Below the pieces are notes generated by a model. The model did not search any database and was not told the DNA's origin. It saw only the letters and a program-made list of their open reading frames with translations. Shown here piece by piece: positions 1-5,244 of a stretch of 5,390 bases of DNA. Origin of the DNA: Pseudomonadota bacterium (lineage in GTDB: Bacteria > Pseudomonadota > Gammaproteobacteria > Burkholderiales > Rhodocyclaceae). The stretch covers positions 1 through 5,390 of the forward strand of contig JAJZPJ010000179.1 of NCBI GenBank assembly GCA_021811225.1, written 5' to 3'. Every line of letters begins with the position of its first letter. The stretch's first letter is position 1. The position numbers and the translations under genes are program-made.

Positions 1-1
1 G

Positions 2-169
2 AAGGATGGAACCGCCACCTTCAAGGGCCGCGATGAAGCGCTGGCGCAGACCCTGCAGAAACTGGGCACCCCGAATAATCAAGTGCCCAGTTTCATACCA
101 GATTGGTGCGCCCGACACGATTCGAACGTGCGACTTCTACCTTCGGAGGGTAGCACTCTATCCAGCTGA
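2..169 (+). CDS. Possible C-terminal fragment of an unidentified gene running into the tRNA
   Basis: One plus-strand frame is open from the window edge and has the codon bias of the real genes here: about 19 of the first 26 codons end in G or C. It begins KDGTATFKGRDEALAQTLQK and then reads LGTPNN. It meets no stop until TGA at 167-169, so as read it would overlap the whole opposite-strand tRNA gene. The part after about residue 33 is simply translated tRNA antisense and is unlikely to be functional protein. I do not recognise the family. The minus-strand frame over the same bases is also open (it reads FLQGLRQRFIAALEGGG), so the coding strand is uncertain. The 5' part lies outside the window. 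Treat this as a hint that a gene abuts the tRNA, not as a firm call. Confidence 0.25.
   Translation, partial: KDGTATFKGRDEALAQTLQKLGTPNNQVPSFIPDWCARHDSNVRLLPSEGSTLSS
59..93. terminator. Perfect 11-bp inverted repeat, candidate bidirectional terminator
   Basis: AAACTGGGCAC (59-69) pairs perfectly with GTGCCCAGTTT (83-93) around a 13-base A/T-rich loop. Because the arms start with AAA and end with TTT, an RNA from either strand would end the stem with U residues, as in bidirectional terminators. It lies 11 bases beyond the mature 3' end of the minus-strand tRNA, where a tRNA transcript should stop. The U tract is only three bases and the loop is long, so termination may be weak or the hairpin may be a processing signal. 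Confidence 0.45.
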
Positions 170-180
170 GCTACGGGCGC
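104..180 (-). tRNA. tRNA-Arg (anticodon CCG), CCA encoded
   Basis: The reverse complement folds into a complete 77-nt tRNA. The acceptor stem is GCGCCCG/CGGGCGC, with discriminator A and a genome-encoded CCA (104-106). The D stem is GCTC/GAGT, with a GG pair in its loop. The anticodon stem CTACC/GGTAG encloses loop CTCCGAA, giving anticodon CCG at 144-146. The variable region is AAGTC, and the T arm is GCACG-TTCGAAT-CGTGT. It decodes the CGG arginine codon. Only G-U wobbles interrupt the stems, so it should be functional. A promoter lies directly upstream and an inverted repeat directly downstream, so it looks like a single-gene transcription unit. tRNA 3' ends are common integration sites, but I see no second copy of its 3' end and no integrase here. 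Confidence 0.97.
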
Positions 181-190
181 GAGGGGCGCC

Positions 191-219
191 ATCATAGCGC
201 TTTTGCCCGCCCCCGTCCA
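191..219 (-). promoter_or_regulatory. Sigma-70 promoter of the tRNA-Arg gene
   Basis: On the minus strand, a -35 element TGGACG (219-214; 4/6 to TTGACA) is followed after exactly 17 bases by a -10 element TATGAT (196-191; 5/6). Transcription would start around 184, only a few bases before the mature tRNA 5' end at 180. The bases between the -10 and the start, GGCGCCCC, form a G/C-rich discriminator. That is the hallmark of stable-RNA promoters under stringent (ppGpp) control, which is an inference here. Confidence 0.72.
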
Positions 220-240
220 TGCCGGAGCTGCCTGCCGGCA
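220..240 (-). terminator. Small GC-rich hairpin after rep, possible terminator
   Basis: TGCCGG (220-225) and CCGGCA (235-240) form a 6-bp stem with a 9-base loop, 26 bases beyond the rep stop codon and just upstream of the tRNA promoter. No T tract follows on the minus strand, so it does not meet the intrinsic-terminator pattern. It could slow polymerase or protect the rep mRNA 3' end. Without another terminator, rep transcription could read into the tRNA. Confidence 0.22.
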
Positions 241-266
241 CCGAAGAGCGGCGGCACCCACGCGCG

Positions 267-2249
267 TTACGCACCCCCCAGCAGCGCCTTGAACTGGGCG
301 AAGCGGGCGCGGCCCGCGGCCTTGTCCGGCGGGGCGTCCTCCTTGCCCCCGGCGATCTTCAGATCGTCGCCCATCTCCGCGATGAAGCGCGAGGGCTCGC
401 AGTTGCGCCACTCGCGTCCCAGCTTGCGCCGCGCGCACCAGGACAGGTGCAGGCTGTGCTGGGCGCGGGTGATGCCGACGTACATCAGGCGCCGCTCCTC
501 CTCGATGTTGCCGGCATCGACGGCGCTCTGGTGCGGCAGGATGCCCTCCTCGACGCCGACCAGGAACACGTGCCTGAACTCCAGGCCCTTGGCGGCGTGC
601 AGGGTGGCGAGCTGCACCGCGTCGCTGTCCTGCTCCTGCTTGTCGAGCATGGTGATCAGCGCCACGCTCTGGGTCAGCGCCAGCAGGTTCTTGTCCTCCT
701 CGACGCCCTTCCTGGAAAGCCAATCGACGAAGTCGCGCACGTTCGCCCACTTGCTCTCGGCCTCGCGCGGCTCGAAGGCCTCGAACAGATGGCGCTCGTA
801 GTCGATGGCGCGGACCAGATCCTCCAGCACTTCGCCGGCCGGCTCCCGCCCGGCGCGCGAGGCCATCCGGTTGATGAACTCGCCGAACTCGCGGATGCCC
901 GCGAGCTGCTTGGCCGGGACGTGGCTGTCGGCGCCGGCCTCGAAGGCCGCCTCGAACAGGCTCACCTGACGGCCGCCGGCGTAGCGGCCGAGCGCCTCCA
1001 GGGTGGCGGCGCCGATGCCGCGCTTCGGGCAGGTGAGCGCGCGGATGAAGGCGGGGTCGTCGTCGCCGTTGCTGATCAGGCGCAGGTAGGCGGTGAGGTC
1101 CTTGATCTCGGCGCGGTCGAAGTAGGACTGGCCGCCGGAGAGCAGGTAGGGGATCTTGTGGTTGCGCAACTGCTGCTCGAAGACGCGCGCCTGGTGGTTG
1201 CCGCGGTAGAGGATGGCGTAGTCGCGGTGCGCGCCGCGGTGCTCGAACTTGTGCGCCATCAGCTTCATCACCACCAGCTCGGCCTCGTGCTCGCCGTCGC
1301 GACAGGCGGTGGCGGCGACCGCGTCGCCGTGGCCGCGCTCCGACCACAGGCGCTTCTCGAACAGCTTGGGGTTGTGGCCGATCAGGCTGTTGGCGGCCTT
1401 GAGGATGCTGGTGGTCGAGCGGTAGTTCTGTTCGAGCTTGATGACCCTGAGCTGCGGGTAGTCGCGCGCCAACTGGCTCAGGTTGTCGACGTCGGCGCCG
1501 CGCCAGGCGTAGATCGACTGGTCGTCGTCGCCGACCGCGGTGAGCGCCGCGCGCGTGCCGGCCAGCAATGTCAGCAAGCGGTACTGGCAGCGGTTGGTGT
1601 CCTGGTACTCGTCGACCATCAGGGTGTGCAGACGGCCGGCCCAGCGCGCCAGCGCCTCGGGCTCGGCATCGAAGAGCAGCGCCGGCCGGCGGATCAGGTC
1701 GTCGAAATCCACCGCCTGGTAGGCGCAGAGCATCTTCTCGTACTCGCCGTAGAGCCGCGCCGCGGCGAGCTCCAGCGCATCGGCCGCTTCGTCCCGGGCG
1801 CGCGCCGGATCGACCAGGGCGTTCTTCCAGTTCGAGATGCGCGTCTGCAGGGCGCGGACCTGCGCCTTGTCGGCGTTGCGCGTGAGCTCGGCGACGAGCG
1901 CGGCGCTGTCGCCGGCGTCGAGGATCGAGAAGCCGGGCTTGAGACCGACGAGCTTGGCCTCCTGGCGCAGGATGCGCGCGCCCAGGGCGTGGAAGGTGCT
2001 GACCGTCAGCCCCTTGAGCCCCCGGCCCGGCAAGAGCTTGCCGATGCGCTCCTGCATCTCGCGCGCGGCCTTGTTGGTGAAGGTGATGGCGGCGATGTGC
2101 GCGGGCGAGACGCCGCACTCCTCGACCAGGTAGGCGATCTTGTGGGTGATCACCCGGGTCTTGCCCGAACCGGCGCCGGCCAGCACCAGCAGCGGGCCGT
2201 CGAGATACTTGACCGCTTCCCGCTGCGGCGGATTGAGCTTGGAGAGCAT
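267..2249 (-). CDS. rep: ATP-dependent DNA helicase Rep (UvrD/PcrA superfamily 1A)
   Basis: This is a 660-residue 3'-5' DNA helicase/translocase that removes protein roadblocks ahead of the replisome and helps restart stalled forks. All SF1A motifs are present: Q motif LNPPQREAV (5-13), Walker A GAGSGKT (25-31), motif Ia TFTNKAA (56-62), Walker B/II DEYQDT (213-218), III GDDDQSIYAWRGA (240-252), IV QNYRS (274-278), V TLHAAKGLEF (549-558) and VI RRLMYVGITRA (586-596). It aligns end to end with E. coli Rep (673 aa) rather than UvrD, sharing ISNWKN, CPKRGIG/TPKREIG-like and ILYRGNHQ blocks. The C-terminal RFAQFKALL resembles the E. coli Rep tail, which is known to contact DnaB. The ATG at 2249 is preceded by an in-frame stop (2268-2270), which fixes the start, although no good Shine-Dalgarno is visible. 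The gene ends TAA at 267-269. It is divergent from the small Gln-rich gene; I see no convincing promoter for it. Confidence 0.96.
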   Translation of the reverse strand: MLSKLNPPQREAVKYLDGPLLVLAGAGSGKTRVITHKIAYLVEECGVSPAHIAAITFTNKAAREMQERIGKLLPGRGLKGLTVSTFHALGARILRQEAKLVGLKPGFSILDAGDSAALVAELTRNADKAQVRALQTRISNWKNALVDPARARDEAADALELAAARLYGEYEKMLCAYQAVDFDDLIRRPALLFDAEPEALARWAGRLHTLMVDEYQDTNRCQYRLLTLLAGTRAALTAVGDDDQSIYAWRGADVDNLSQLARDYPQLRVIKLEQNYRSTTSILKAANSLIGHNPKLFEKRLWSERGHGDAVAATACRDGEHEAELVVMKLMAHKFEHRGAHRDYAILYRGNHQARVFEQQLRNHKIPYLLSGGQSYFDRAEIKDLTAYLRLISNGDDDPAFIRALTCPKRGIGAATLEALGRYAGGRQVSLFEAAFEAGADSHVPAKQLAGIREFGEFINRMASRAGREPAGEVLEDLVRAIDYERHLFEAFEPREAESKWANVRDFVDWLSRKGVEEDKNLLALTQSVALITMLDKQEQDSDAVQLATLHAAKGLEFRHVFLVGVEEGILPHQSAVDAGNIEEERRLMYVGITRAQHSLHLSWCARRKLGREWRNCEPSRFIAEMGDDLKIAGGKEDAPPDKAAGRARFAQFKALLGGA

Positions 2250-2358
2250 GGGCAGAAGAATCGGCGGTCACGGCGGCGGCAGGAGCCGCATTTTCTCACA
2301 GAAGCCTGCGGCGGCAGCGGGACGCCTCCCCAGTGCGCTGGCGCCACCGGATCAAGAA

Positions 2359-2375
2359 TCAGATCAGCGTCAGAT
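2359..2375 (+). repeat. Two TCAGAT direct repeats one helical turn apart
   Basis: TCAGAT occurs at 2359-2364 and 2370-2375, an 11-base period, ending 7 bases before the -35 element of the promoter at 2383-2411. They sit inside a wider inverted repeat, CAAGAA (2353-2358) and TTCTTG (2380-2385), whose right arm overlaps that -35. The placement suits a transcription-factor site, but no known operator is recognised. Confidence 0.35.
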
Positions 2376-2382
2376 TGTCTTC

Positions 2383-2411
2383 TTGTCGTCCCTCGGTATT
2401 GGGTTTATGAT
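2383..2411 (+). promoter_or_regulatory. Sigma-70 promoter of the Gln-rich small-protein gene
   Basis: The -35 TTGTCG (2383-2388; 4/6) and -10 TATGAT (2406-2411; 5/6) are separated by exactly 17 bases. The stretch from 2395 to 2416 is unusually A/T-rich for this window. Transcription would start near 2418, giving a leader of about 25 bases that still contains the Shine-Dalgarno at 2431. The promoter lies in the 194-base spacer divergent from rep. Confidence 0.68.
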
Positions 2412-2430
2412 TTTTCGAGGAAGACCGTCC

Positions 2431-2436
2431 GGAGGA
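2431..2436 (+). promoter_or_regulatory. Strong Shine-Dalgarno GGAGGA
   Basis: GGAGGA sits 7 bases before the ATG at 2444. It supports that start and marks the 89-residue frame as truly translated. Together with the good promoter it suggests high expression. Confidence 0.8.
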
Positions 2437-2443
2437 AGCAATC

Positions 2444-2713
2444 ATGGCTACCAGCGCAATCAATTCCACCAGCAGCGCGGCGCAACTGTTGCAGCAGTCC
2501 CGCCAGACCCAGCAGAATCAGCAGGCCGATGCGACCAAGGCGGCCGATGATGCCGCCAATGCCAAGCAGGCTCAGCAAGCGCAACAGGCCCGGCAGGCGC
2601 AGCAAGCCCAGCAGGCTCAACAGACCCAACAGGCGCAGCAGACCCAGCAATCTCGGCCGGTGACCAACGCGCAGGGCCAGTTGACGGGCAGCGTCATCAA
2701 CATCACCGCCTGA
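2444..2713 (+). CDS. Small Gln/Ala-rich low-complexity protein, function unknown
   Basis: This is an 89-residue protein of unknown function. The start is well supported by GGAGGA 7 bases upstream and a 17-bp-spaced promoter at 2383-2411; it ends TGA at 2711-2713. It has three zones. The Ser/Ala N-terminus is MATSAINSTSSAAQLLQQ (1-18). A charged, Ala-rich linker with KAADDAANAK (32-41) leads into a tandem Q-(A/T)-Q array (42-69). The C-terminus is a conserved-looking, weakly hydrophobic tail, TNAQGQLTGSVINITA (74-89). There is no signal peptide, no membrane segment and no cysteine. The middle is probably helical or disordered and could mediate self-association. Repeat codons vary (CAG/CAA; GCT, GCC, GCG, ACC), which argues for selection on the protein rather than fresh slippage. 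It lies alone between divergent rep and the c-di-GMP operon, with a separate promoter on each side. I recognise no family; any structural or signalling role is speculation. Confidence 0.8.
   Translation: MATSAINSTSSAAQLLQQSRQTQQNQQADATKAADDAANAKQAQQAQQARQAQQAQQAQQTQQAQQTQQSRPVTNAQGQLTGSVINITA
2567..2650 (+). repeat. 9-base tandem repeat encoding Q-(A/T)-Q
   Basis: A degenerate 9-base unit (CAG-GCN-CAR or CAR-ACC-CAR) repeats about nine times and encodes residues 42-69 of the small protein. One unit reads A-R-Q (R50), and the last two alanine positions alternate with threonine (T61, A64, T67). Synonymous variation between units shows the array is not newly expanded. Such arrays can still gain or lose units between strains. 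Confidence 0.85.
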
Positions 2714-2852
2714 ATATCAGCGTCGCGAACGACCTCGGCCGCGCTGCTTTCAAACATCCCCGGCTCCTGGCGCAGCAGTCGGCAGCGGCCTCGAGCCCGG
2801 CCGCAGCGATCGGCGCGCAGCCAGCAACTGCCGGCCCACCGAGGCCATCCCC

Positions 2853-2879
2853 TAAAGTCTTTCCGTGGATTGCCGTTAG
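2853..2879 (+). promoter_or_regulatory. FliA (sigma-28) flagellar-type promoter upstream of the GGDEF-EAL gene
   Basis: TAAAGTCT (2853-2860), an 11-base spacer and GCCGTTAG (2872-2879) match the enterobacterial sigma-28 consensus TAAAGTTT-N11-GCCGATAA at 13 of 16 positions with the exact spacing. FliA drives late flagellar, chemotaxis and some c-di-GMP genes, so a promoter here upstream of a c-di-GMP enzyme makes biological sense. Transcription would begin near 2887, giving a leader of about 110 bases to the ATG at 2999. That the site is functional is an inference. Confidence 0.6.
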
Positions 2880-2892
2880 CGTTAGCGTTCGC
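2875..2892 (+). repeat. Three tandem hexamers GTTAGC-GTTAGC-GTTCGC
   Basis: Two exact copies and one copy with a single mismatch lie head to tail, starting inside the -10 of the FliA-type promoter and covering the expected transcription start. They may be a simple repeat or part of a regulator site. Confidence 0.5.
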
Positions 2893-2998
2893 CGTGATGC
2901 GGCGGCCCGGCCTTGCTTGACGCACAGGTAACAGCTTGCTGCCGTGTAGATGCCGAATCGATCATTCGCCGAGAATAAAACTGACGTTACGACATCAC

Positions 2999-4300
2999 AT
3001 GCAAGCCAAGGGAATCGATCCAAGCACGGGGTTTCTCGATCGTGGCGCCTGCCTTGAACTGATACCGCGGCTGGCCTCCCAGGCCGCCAGCCAAGGTCGG
3101 CCATTGGCTTCCTTGTGGATCGATCTCGATCGTTTCAAGCTGGTCAATGAATCGTTCGGCCACACAGGCGGCGACACGATGATTGCGCAAATCGCCCAGC
3201 GCCTGCGCGAGAAGTCCGCCGGGCGCGCGGAGCTGTGCCGCATGGGCGGCGACGAATTCGTCTGTCTCGCGCCCGATTGCGATCTGACCCAAGCCAAGCA
3301 ACTCGCCCGCGACCTGCTGCAGGCCATCGAAGATCCATTGCACTTCGGCGGACTGTTCCTCCATCCGTCCGCCAGCATCGGCATCGCCCTGTTCGAAGTG
3401 GGCGAAGATCCGTTCGCCTTTCTTGAGCGCGCCGACCGCGCCATGAGCACCGCCAAGCACGACGGCGGCGCGCGCATCGTGACCTCCGGCAGCGAGCTGA
3501 TTCCGGGGCGACTCGGCATCATGCTGGCGCGCGAAGAGCTCACGATCGAGAGCAAGCTGCACTCGGCATTGGAAAACGGCGGCCTCACCCTGCACTATCA
3601 GCCCATAGTCGGCTTCGACGGTCGCATCGAAGCCGTCGAAGCCCTGATGCGCTGCACGGCCGACGGCGAGAGCATCCCGCCGGGCAAGTTCATCCCCGTC
3701 GCCGAAAAGACCGGTCTGATCATCCGCCTCGGCGAATGGAGCCTGATGCAAGGCGCGCTGTTTGCGCGCCAATTGGCCGAGTCAGCACCGCATACCAAGG
3801 TGGCGATCAATGTCTCCCGCGCGCAACTTGCCTCCGCGAAATTTTCGCAGGCGCTGCACGCTGCGCTGCTGTGCGCCAGCGTGAGCCCGGAGCGGATCGA
3901 ACTCGAACTCACCGAATCCCTGTTCATGGACATGTCCGAGACCGTGCAGGCCAACCTGTTCGCGGCCCGGACGGCCGGCGTCAGTCTGTCCATCGATGAT
4001 TTCGGCACCGGTTATTCGTCCCTGTCCAACCTGAAAGACATTCCCGCGACCAAGCTCAAGCTCGACCGCGCTTTTGTCGTGGTGCTGCCCGAAGACCGCC
4101 GCGCGTTCGCCGTGGTCAAGGCGATGGCCCAGCTCGGCCGGGAGCTGGGCATGACCGTCGTCGCCGAAGGCGTCGAGGAAACGGGGCAGCTCGAGGCGCT
4201 GCGCGAAGCCGGCGTAGAGGCGATTCAGGGTTACATCCACGCCCGCCCCATGCCTGAAGAGGCGCTGCTCGATTGGCTCAGACGAAGGAGGGCGAGCTGA
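2999..4300 (+). CDS. Bifunctional GGDEF-EAL c-di-GMP cyclase/phosphodiesterase without sensor domain
   Basis: This is a 433-residue, probably cytoplasmic c-di-GMP turnover enzyme. The GGDEF domain (about 7-162) starts almost at the N-terminus with DPSTGFLDR and has IDLDRFKLVNESFGH (41-55), metal/nucleotide residues D42, N50 and D59, and the intact active loop GGDEF (83-87). The RxxD inhibitory I-site is absent: the expected Arg and Asp are A74 and A77. The EAL domain (about 180-430) keeps all catalytic residues: EALMR (214-218), N271, E303/E306 in ELELTES, DDFGTGYSSL (333-342), K354, EGVE (390-393) and QGY (410-412). It could thus make or degrade c-di-GMP; the direction is not predictable. 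There is no PAS, GAF, HAMP or membrane part. ATG 2999 is preferred over TTG 2936, because the codons between (AGA, ATA, TTA, TGT) do not fit the gene's usage, though no good Shine-Dalgarno precedes it. It is the first gene of an operon with the HDOD gene, downstream of a FliA-type promoter. Confidence 0.95.
   Translation: MQAKGIDPSTGFLDRGACLELIPRLASQAASQGRPLASLWIDLDRFKLVNESFGHTGGDTMIAQIAQRLREKSAGRAELCRMGGDEFVCLAPDCDLTQAKQLARDLLQAIEDPLHFGGLFLHPSASIGIALFEVGEDPFAFLERADRAMSTAKHDGGARIVTSGSELIPGRLGIMLAREELTIESKLHSALENGGLTLHYQPIVGFDGRIEAVEALMRCTADGESIPPGKFIPVAEKTGLIIRLGEWSLMQGALFARQLAESAPHTKVAINVSRAQLASAKFSQALHAALLCASVSPERIELELTESLFMDMSETVQANLFAARTAGVSLSIDDFGTGYSSLSNLKDIPATKLKLDRAFVVVLPEDRRAFAVVKAMAQLGRELGMTVVAEGVEETGQLEALREAGVEAIQGYIHARPMPEEALLDWLRRRRAS
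4286..4291 (+). promoter_or_regulatory. Consensus Shine-Dalgarno AGGAGG inside the preceding gene
   Basis: AGGAGG lies within the last codons of the GGDEF-EAL gene, 8 bases before ATG 4300, which itself overlaps the stop (TGATG). This decides the HDOD start at 4300 rather than the in-frame TTG at 4273, and implies translational coupling. Confidence 0.85.
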
Positions 4301-5166
4301 TGATCGGCGCCCCAAGCTCTCCGGTCGACACCCTGCTGGAGAACTCGCTGCGGGACGTCGGCATTCCGCCGCGCCCTGCCATCCTCGACCGCATCGCCGG
4401 CGAGATGCACAAGGACGAGCCCGACTTCAAGCGCCTGTCCGCCATCATTTGCGCCGACGTCAGCCTCTCGGCCAGCCTGATCAAGACGACCAATTCCCCT
4501 TTCTTCGGTTTCCGCAGCCGGGTGCGCTCGGTCAGCGAAGCGCTGATGGTGCTGGGGCTAGACGTCGCCAGCCGGGCGATCGCCGGCATCATCCTGCGCA
4601 AGGTCCTGCCCGACGCGCCGCACCTGGAACGCTTCTGGGACGCCTCGGCCCGCATCGCCAGACTCTCCGGCTGGCTCGCCCTGCACCTCGCCAATGGAAA
4701 GCTGCGGCCCGACGACGCCTACACCTTCGGCCTTTTCCGCGACTGCGGCATACCCATACTGCTGAAACGCTTTCCCGGCTACGCCGGCGTTCTGAGCGAG
4801 GCCAATGCGGACGACCAGCGCAGCTTCACCGCCGTGGAGGATGCGCACCTGCCCACCAACCATGCGATGGTGGGTTGCCTGCTGGCGCAGAGCTGGTGGC
4901 TGCCGGACGAGACATGCCTCGCCATCCGCCATCATCACGATGTCGCCGTAATCGGGATACCCGCCACCTCCCCGCTGTTGAGCAGCCCCCACCTGATCGC
5001 CATCGCCCAGTTGGCCGAGCATCTGGTGCAACGGTATTCGGGCTTGAGCCACACCAGCGAGTGGCCGAAACTCGGCGCCGCCTGCCTGCGCCTGCTCGAC
5101 CTTTCGGAGGCGGGCATTGAGGATATCTATGCCGAAGCGGTGGCGGTGATGGCGGCAGAGGATTGA
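4300..5166 (+). CDS. HDOD-domain signalling protein
   Basis: This is a 288-residue, probably cytoplasmic protein made almost entirely of one HDOD domain (about 20-240). Typical features are IPPRPAILDRIAGEM (22-36), the block IICADVSLSASLIKTTNSPFF (49-69), the SVSEALMVLGLD helix (78-89), the degenerate HD position RDCG (147-150), a conserved histidine in NHAMVGCLL (187-195) and LPDETCLAIRHHHD (201-214). True HD hydrolases need His-Asp at 147-148; here it is Arg-Asp. This agrees with HDOD proteins being non-catalytic scaffolds or regulators, several of which act in c-di-GMP, motility and chemotaxis signalling. There is no fused output domain; the tail after 240 is short and helical. The start overlaps the GGDEF-EAL stop by one base with a consensus ribosome binding site, so the two are co-translated. 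In CdgJ/YuxH proteins an EAL domain is fused ahead of HDOD, which suggests these two products interact. Partner and signal are unknown. Confidence 0.94.
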   Translation: MIGAPSSPVDTLLENSLRDVGIPPRPAILDRIAGEMHKDEPDFKRLSAIICADVSLSASLIKTTNSPFFGFRSRVRSVSEALMVLGLDVASRAIAGIILRKVLPDAPHLERFWDASARIARLSGWLALHLANGKLRPDDAYTFGLFRDCGIPILLKRFPGYAGVLSEANADDQRSFTAVEDAHLPTNHAMVGCLLAQSWWLPDETCLAIRHHHDVAVIGIPATSPLLSSPHLIAIAQLAEHLVQRYSGLSHTSEWPKLGAACLRLLDLSEAGIEDIYAEAVAVMAAED

Positions 5167-5201
5167 CGTCGGCGCCGGCAGTGGTTAGTCATGCCGTGAT
5201 G

Positions 5202-5228
5202 GGTCGGGCTTCAGCCCGACGGCCTACA
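5202..5228 (-). repeat. REP-like palindromic element with GTAG foot
   Basis: GTCGGGC (5203-5209) and GCCCGAC (5214-5220) form a perfect 7-bp stem with a TTCA loop. On the minus strand the tetranucleotide GTAG (5227-5224) lies three bases 5' of the stem. This matches REP elements, in which a GTAG 5' of the hairpin foot is recognised by RAYT (TnpA-REP) transposase-like proteins. Only one copy is in the window, 36 bases after the HDOD stop and between convergent genes, the classic REP location. It may also protect mRNA 3' ends or attenuate transcription; no T tract follows it. Confidence 0.62.
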
Positions 5229-5244
5229 TTGGTCACCTTGCTTC

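Larger units (their letters stand above)
2714..2998 (+). other. 285-base intergenic spacer with regulatory signals
   Basis: No convincing gene is seen on either strand. The left part (2760-2850) is very G/C-rich with potential stems, such as GCGGCC (2785-2790) with GGCCGC (2799-2804) and GGCCTCG (2787-2793) with CGAGGCC (2840-2846). None has a T tract, so no clear terminator for the small gene is found. The right part holds a FliA-type promoter (2853-2879), tandem hexamers (2875-2892) and a leader of about 110 bases before the ATG at 2999. That leader is poorer in G/C near its end, contains a short CGAAT/ATTCG stem-loop at 2955-2969 and lacks a Shine-Dalgarno close to the ATG. Confidence 0.6.

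Noticed and set aside
79..2271. Long minus-strand frame (730 codons) overlapping rep out of frame
   Set aside because: It is Arg/Ala/Gly-rich shadow translation that also crosses the tRNA gene; the overlapping Rep frame explains the coding signal.
2405..2650. Leu-rich minus-strand frame opposite the Gln repeat (looks like a membrane protein)
   Set aside because: Leu/Gly repeats are the automatic antisense of CAG/CAA and GCN/ACC repeat codons. The plus strand has the promoter and Shine-Dalgarno.
219..2663. Long open frame (814 codons) on the plus strand opposite rep
   Set aside because: It is antisense to a complete, motif-perfect Rep. The frame is open because of high G/C content, its translation is low-complexity without a recognisable domain, and it also runs over the small Gln-rich gene's start.
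2917..2952. TTGACG at 2917 as a sigma-70 -35 element for the GGDEF-EAL gene
   Set aside because: No acceptable -10 lies 16-18 bases downstream; the nearest TAGATG is about 24 bases away.
2906..2998. Possible c-di-GMP (GEMM) riboswitch, suggested by GACGCACAGG in the leader
   Set aside because: The short match is not followed by the conserved GCAAAGCCTCCGG-like core or the second stem with its tetraloop receptor, so the similarity is superficial.
2936..2998. TTG 2936 as start of the GGDEF-EAL gene
   Set aside because: The 21 extra codons include AGA, ATA, AAA, TTA and TGT, unlike the rest of the gene, and the GGDEF domain begins normally right after ATG 2999.
2703..3104. Minus-strand frame across the 2714-2998 spacer
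   Set aside because: It overlaps the start of the GGDEF-EAL gene and the end of the small gene, has no ribosome binding site of note, and its translation resembles no protein I know.
4273..4299. TTG 4273 as start of the HDOD gene
   Set aside because: ATG 4300 has a consensus AGGAGG at the right distance and overlaps the stop of the previous gene; TTG 4273 has no such site.
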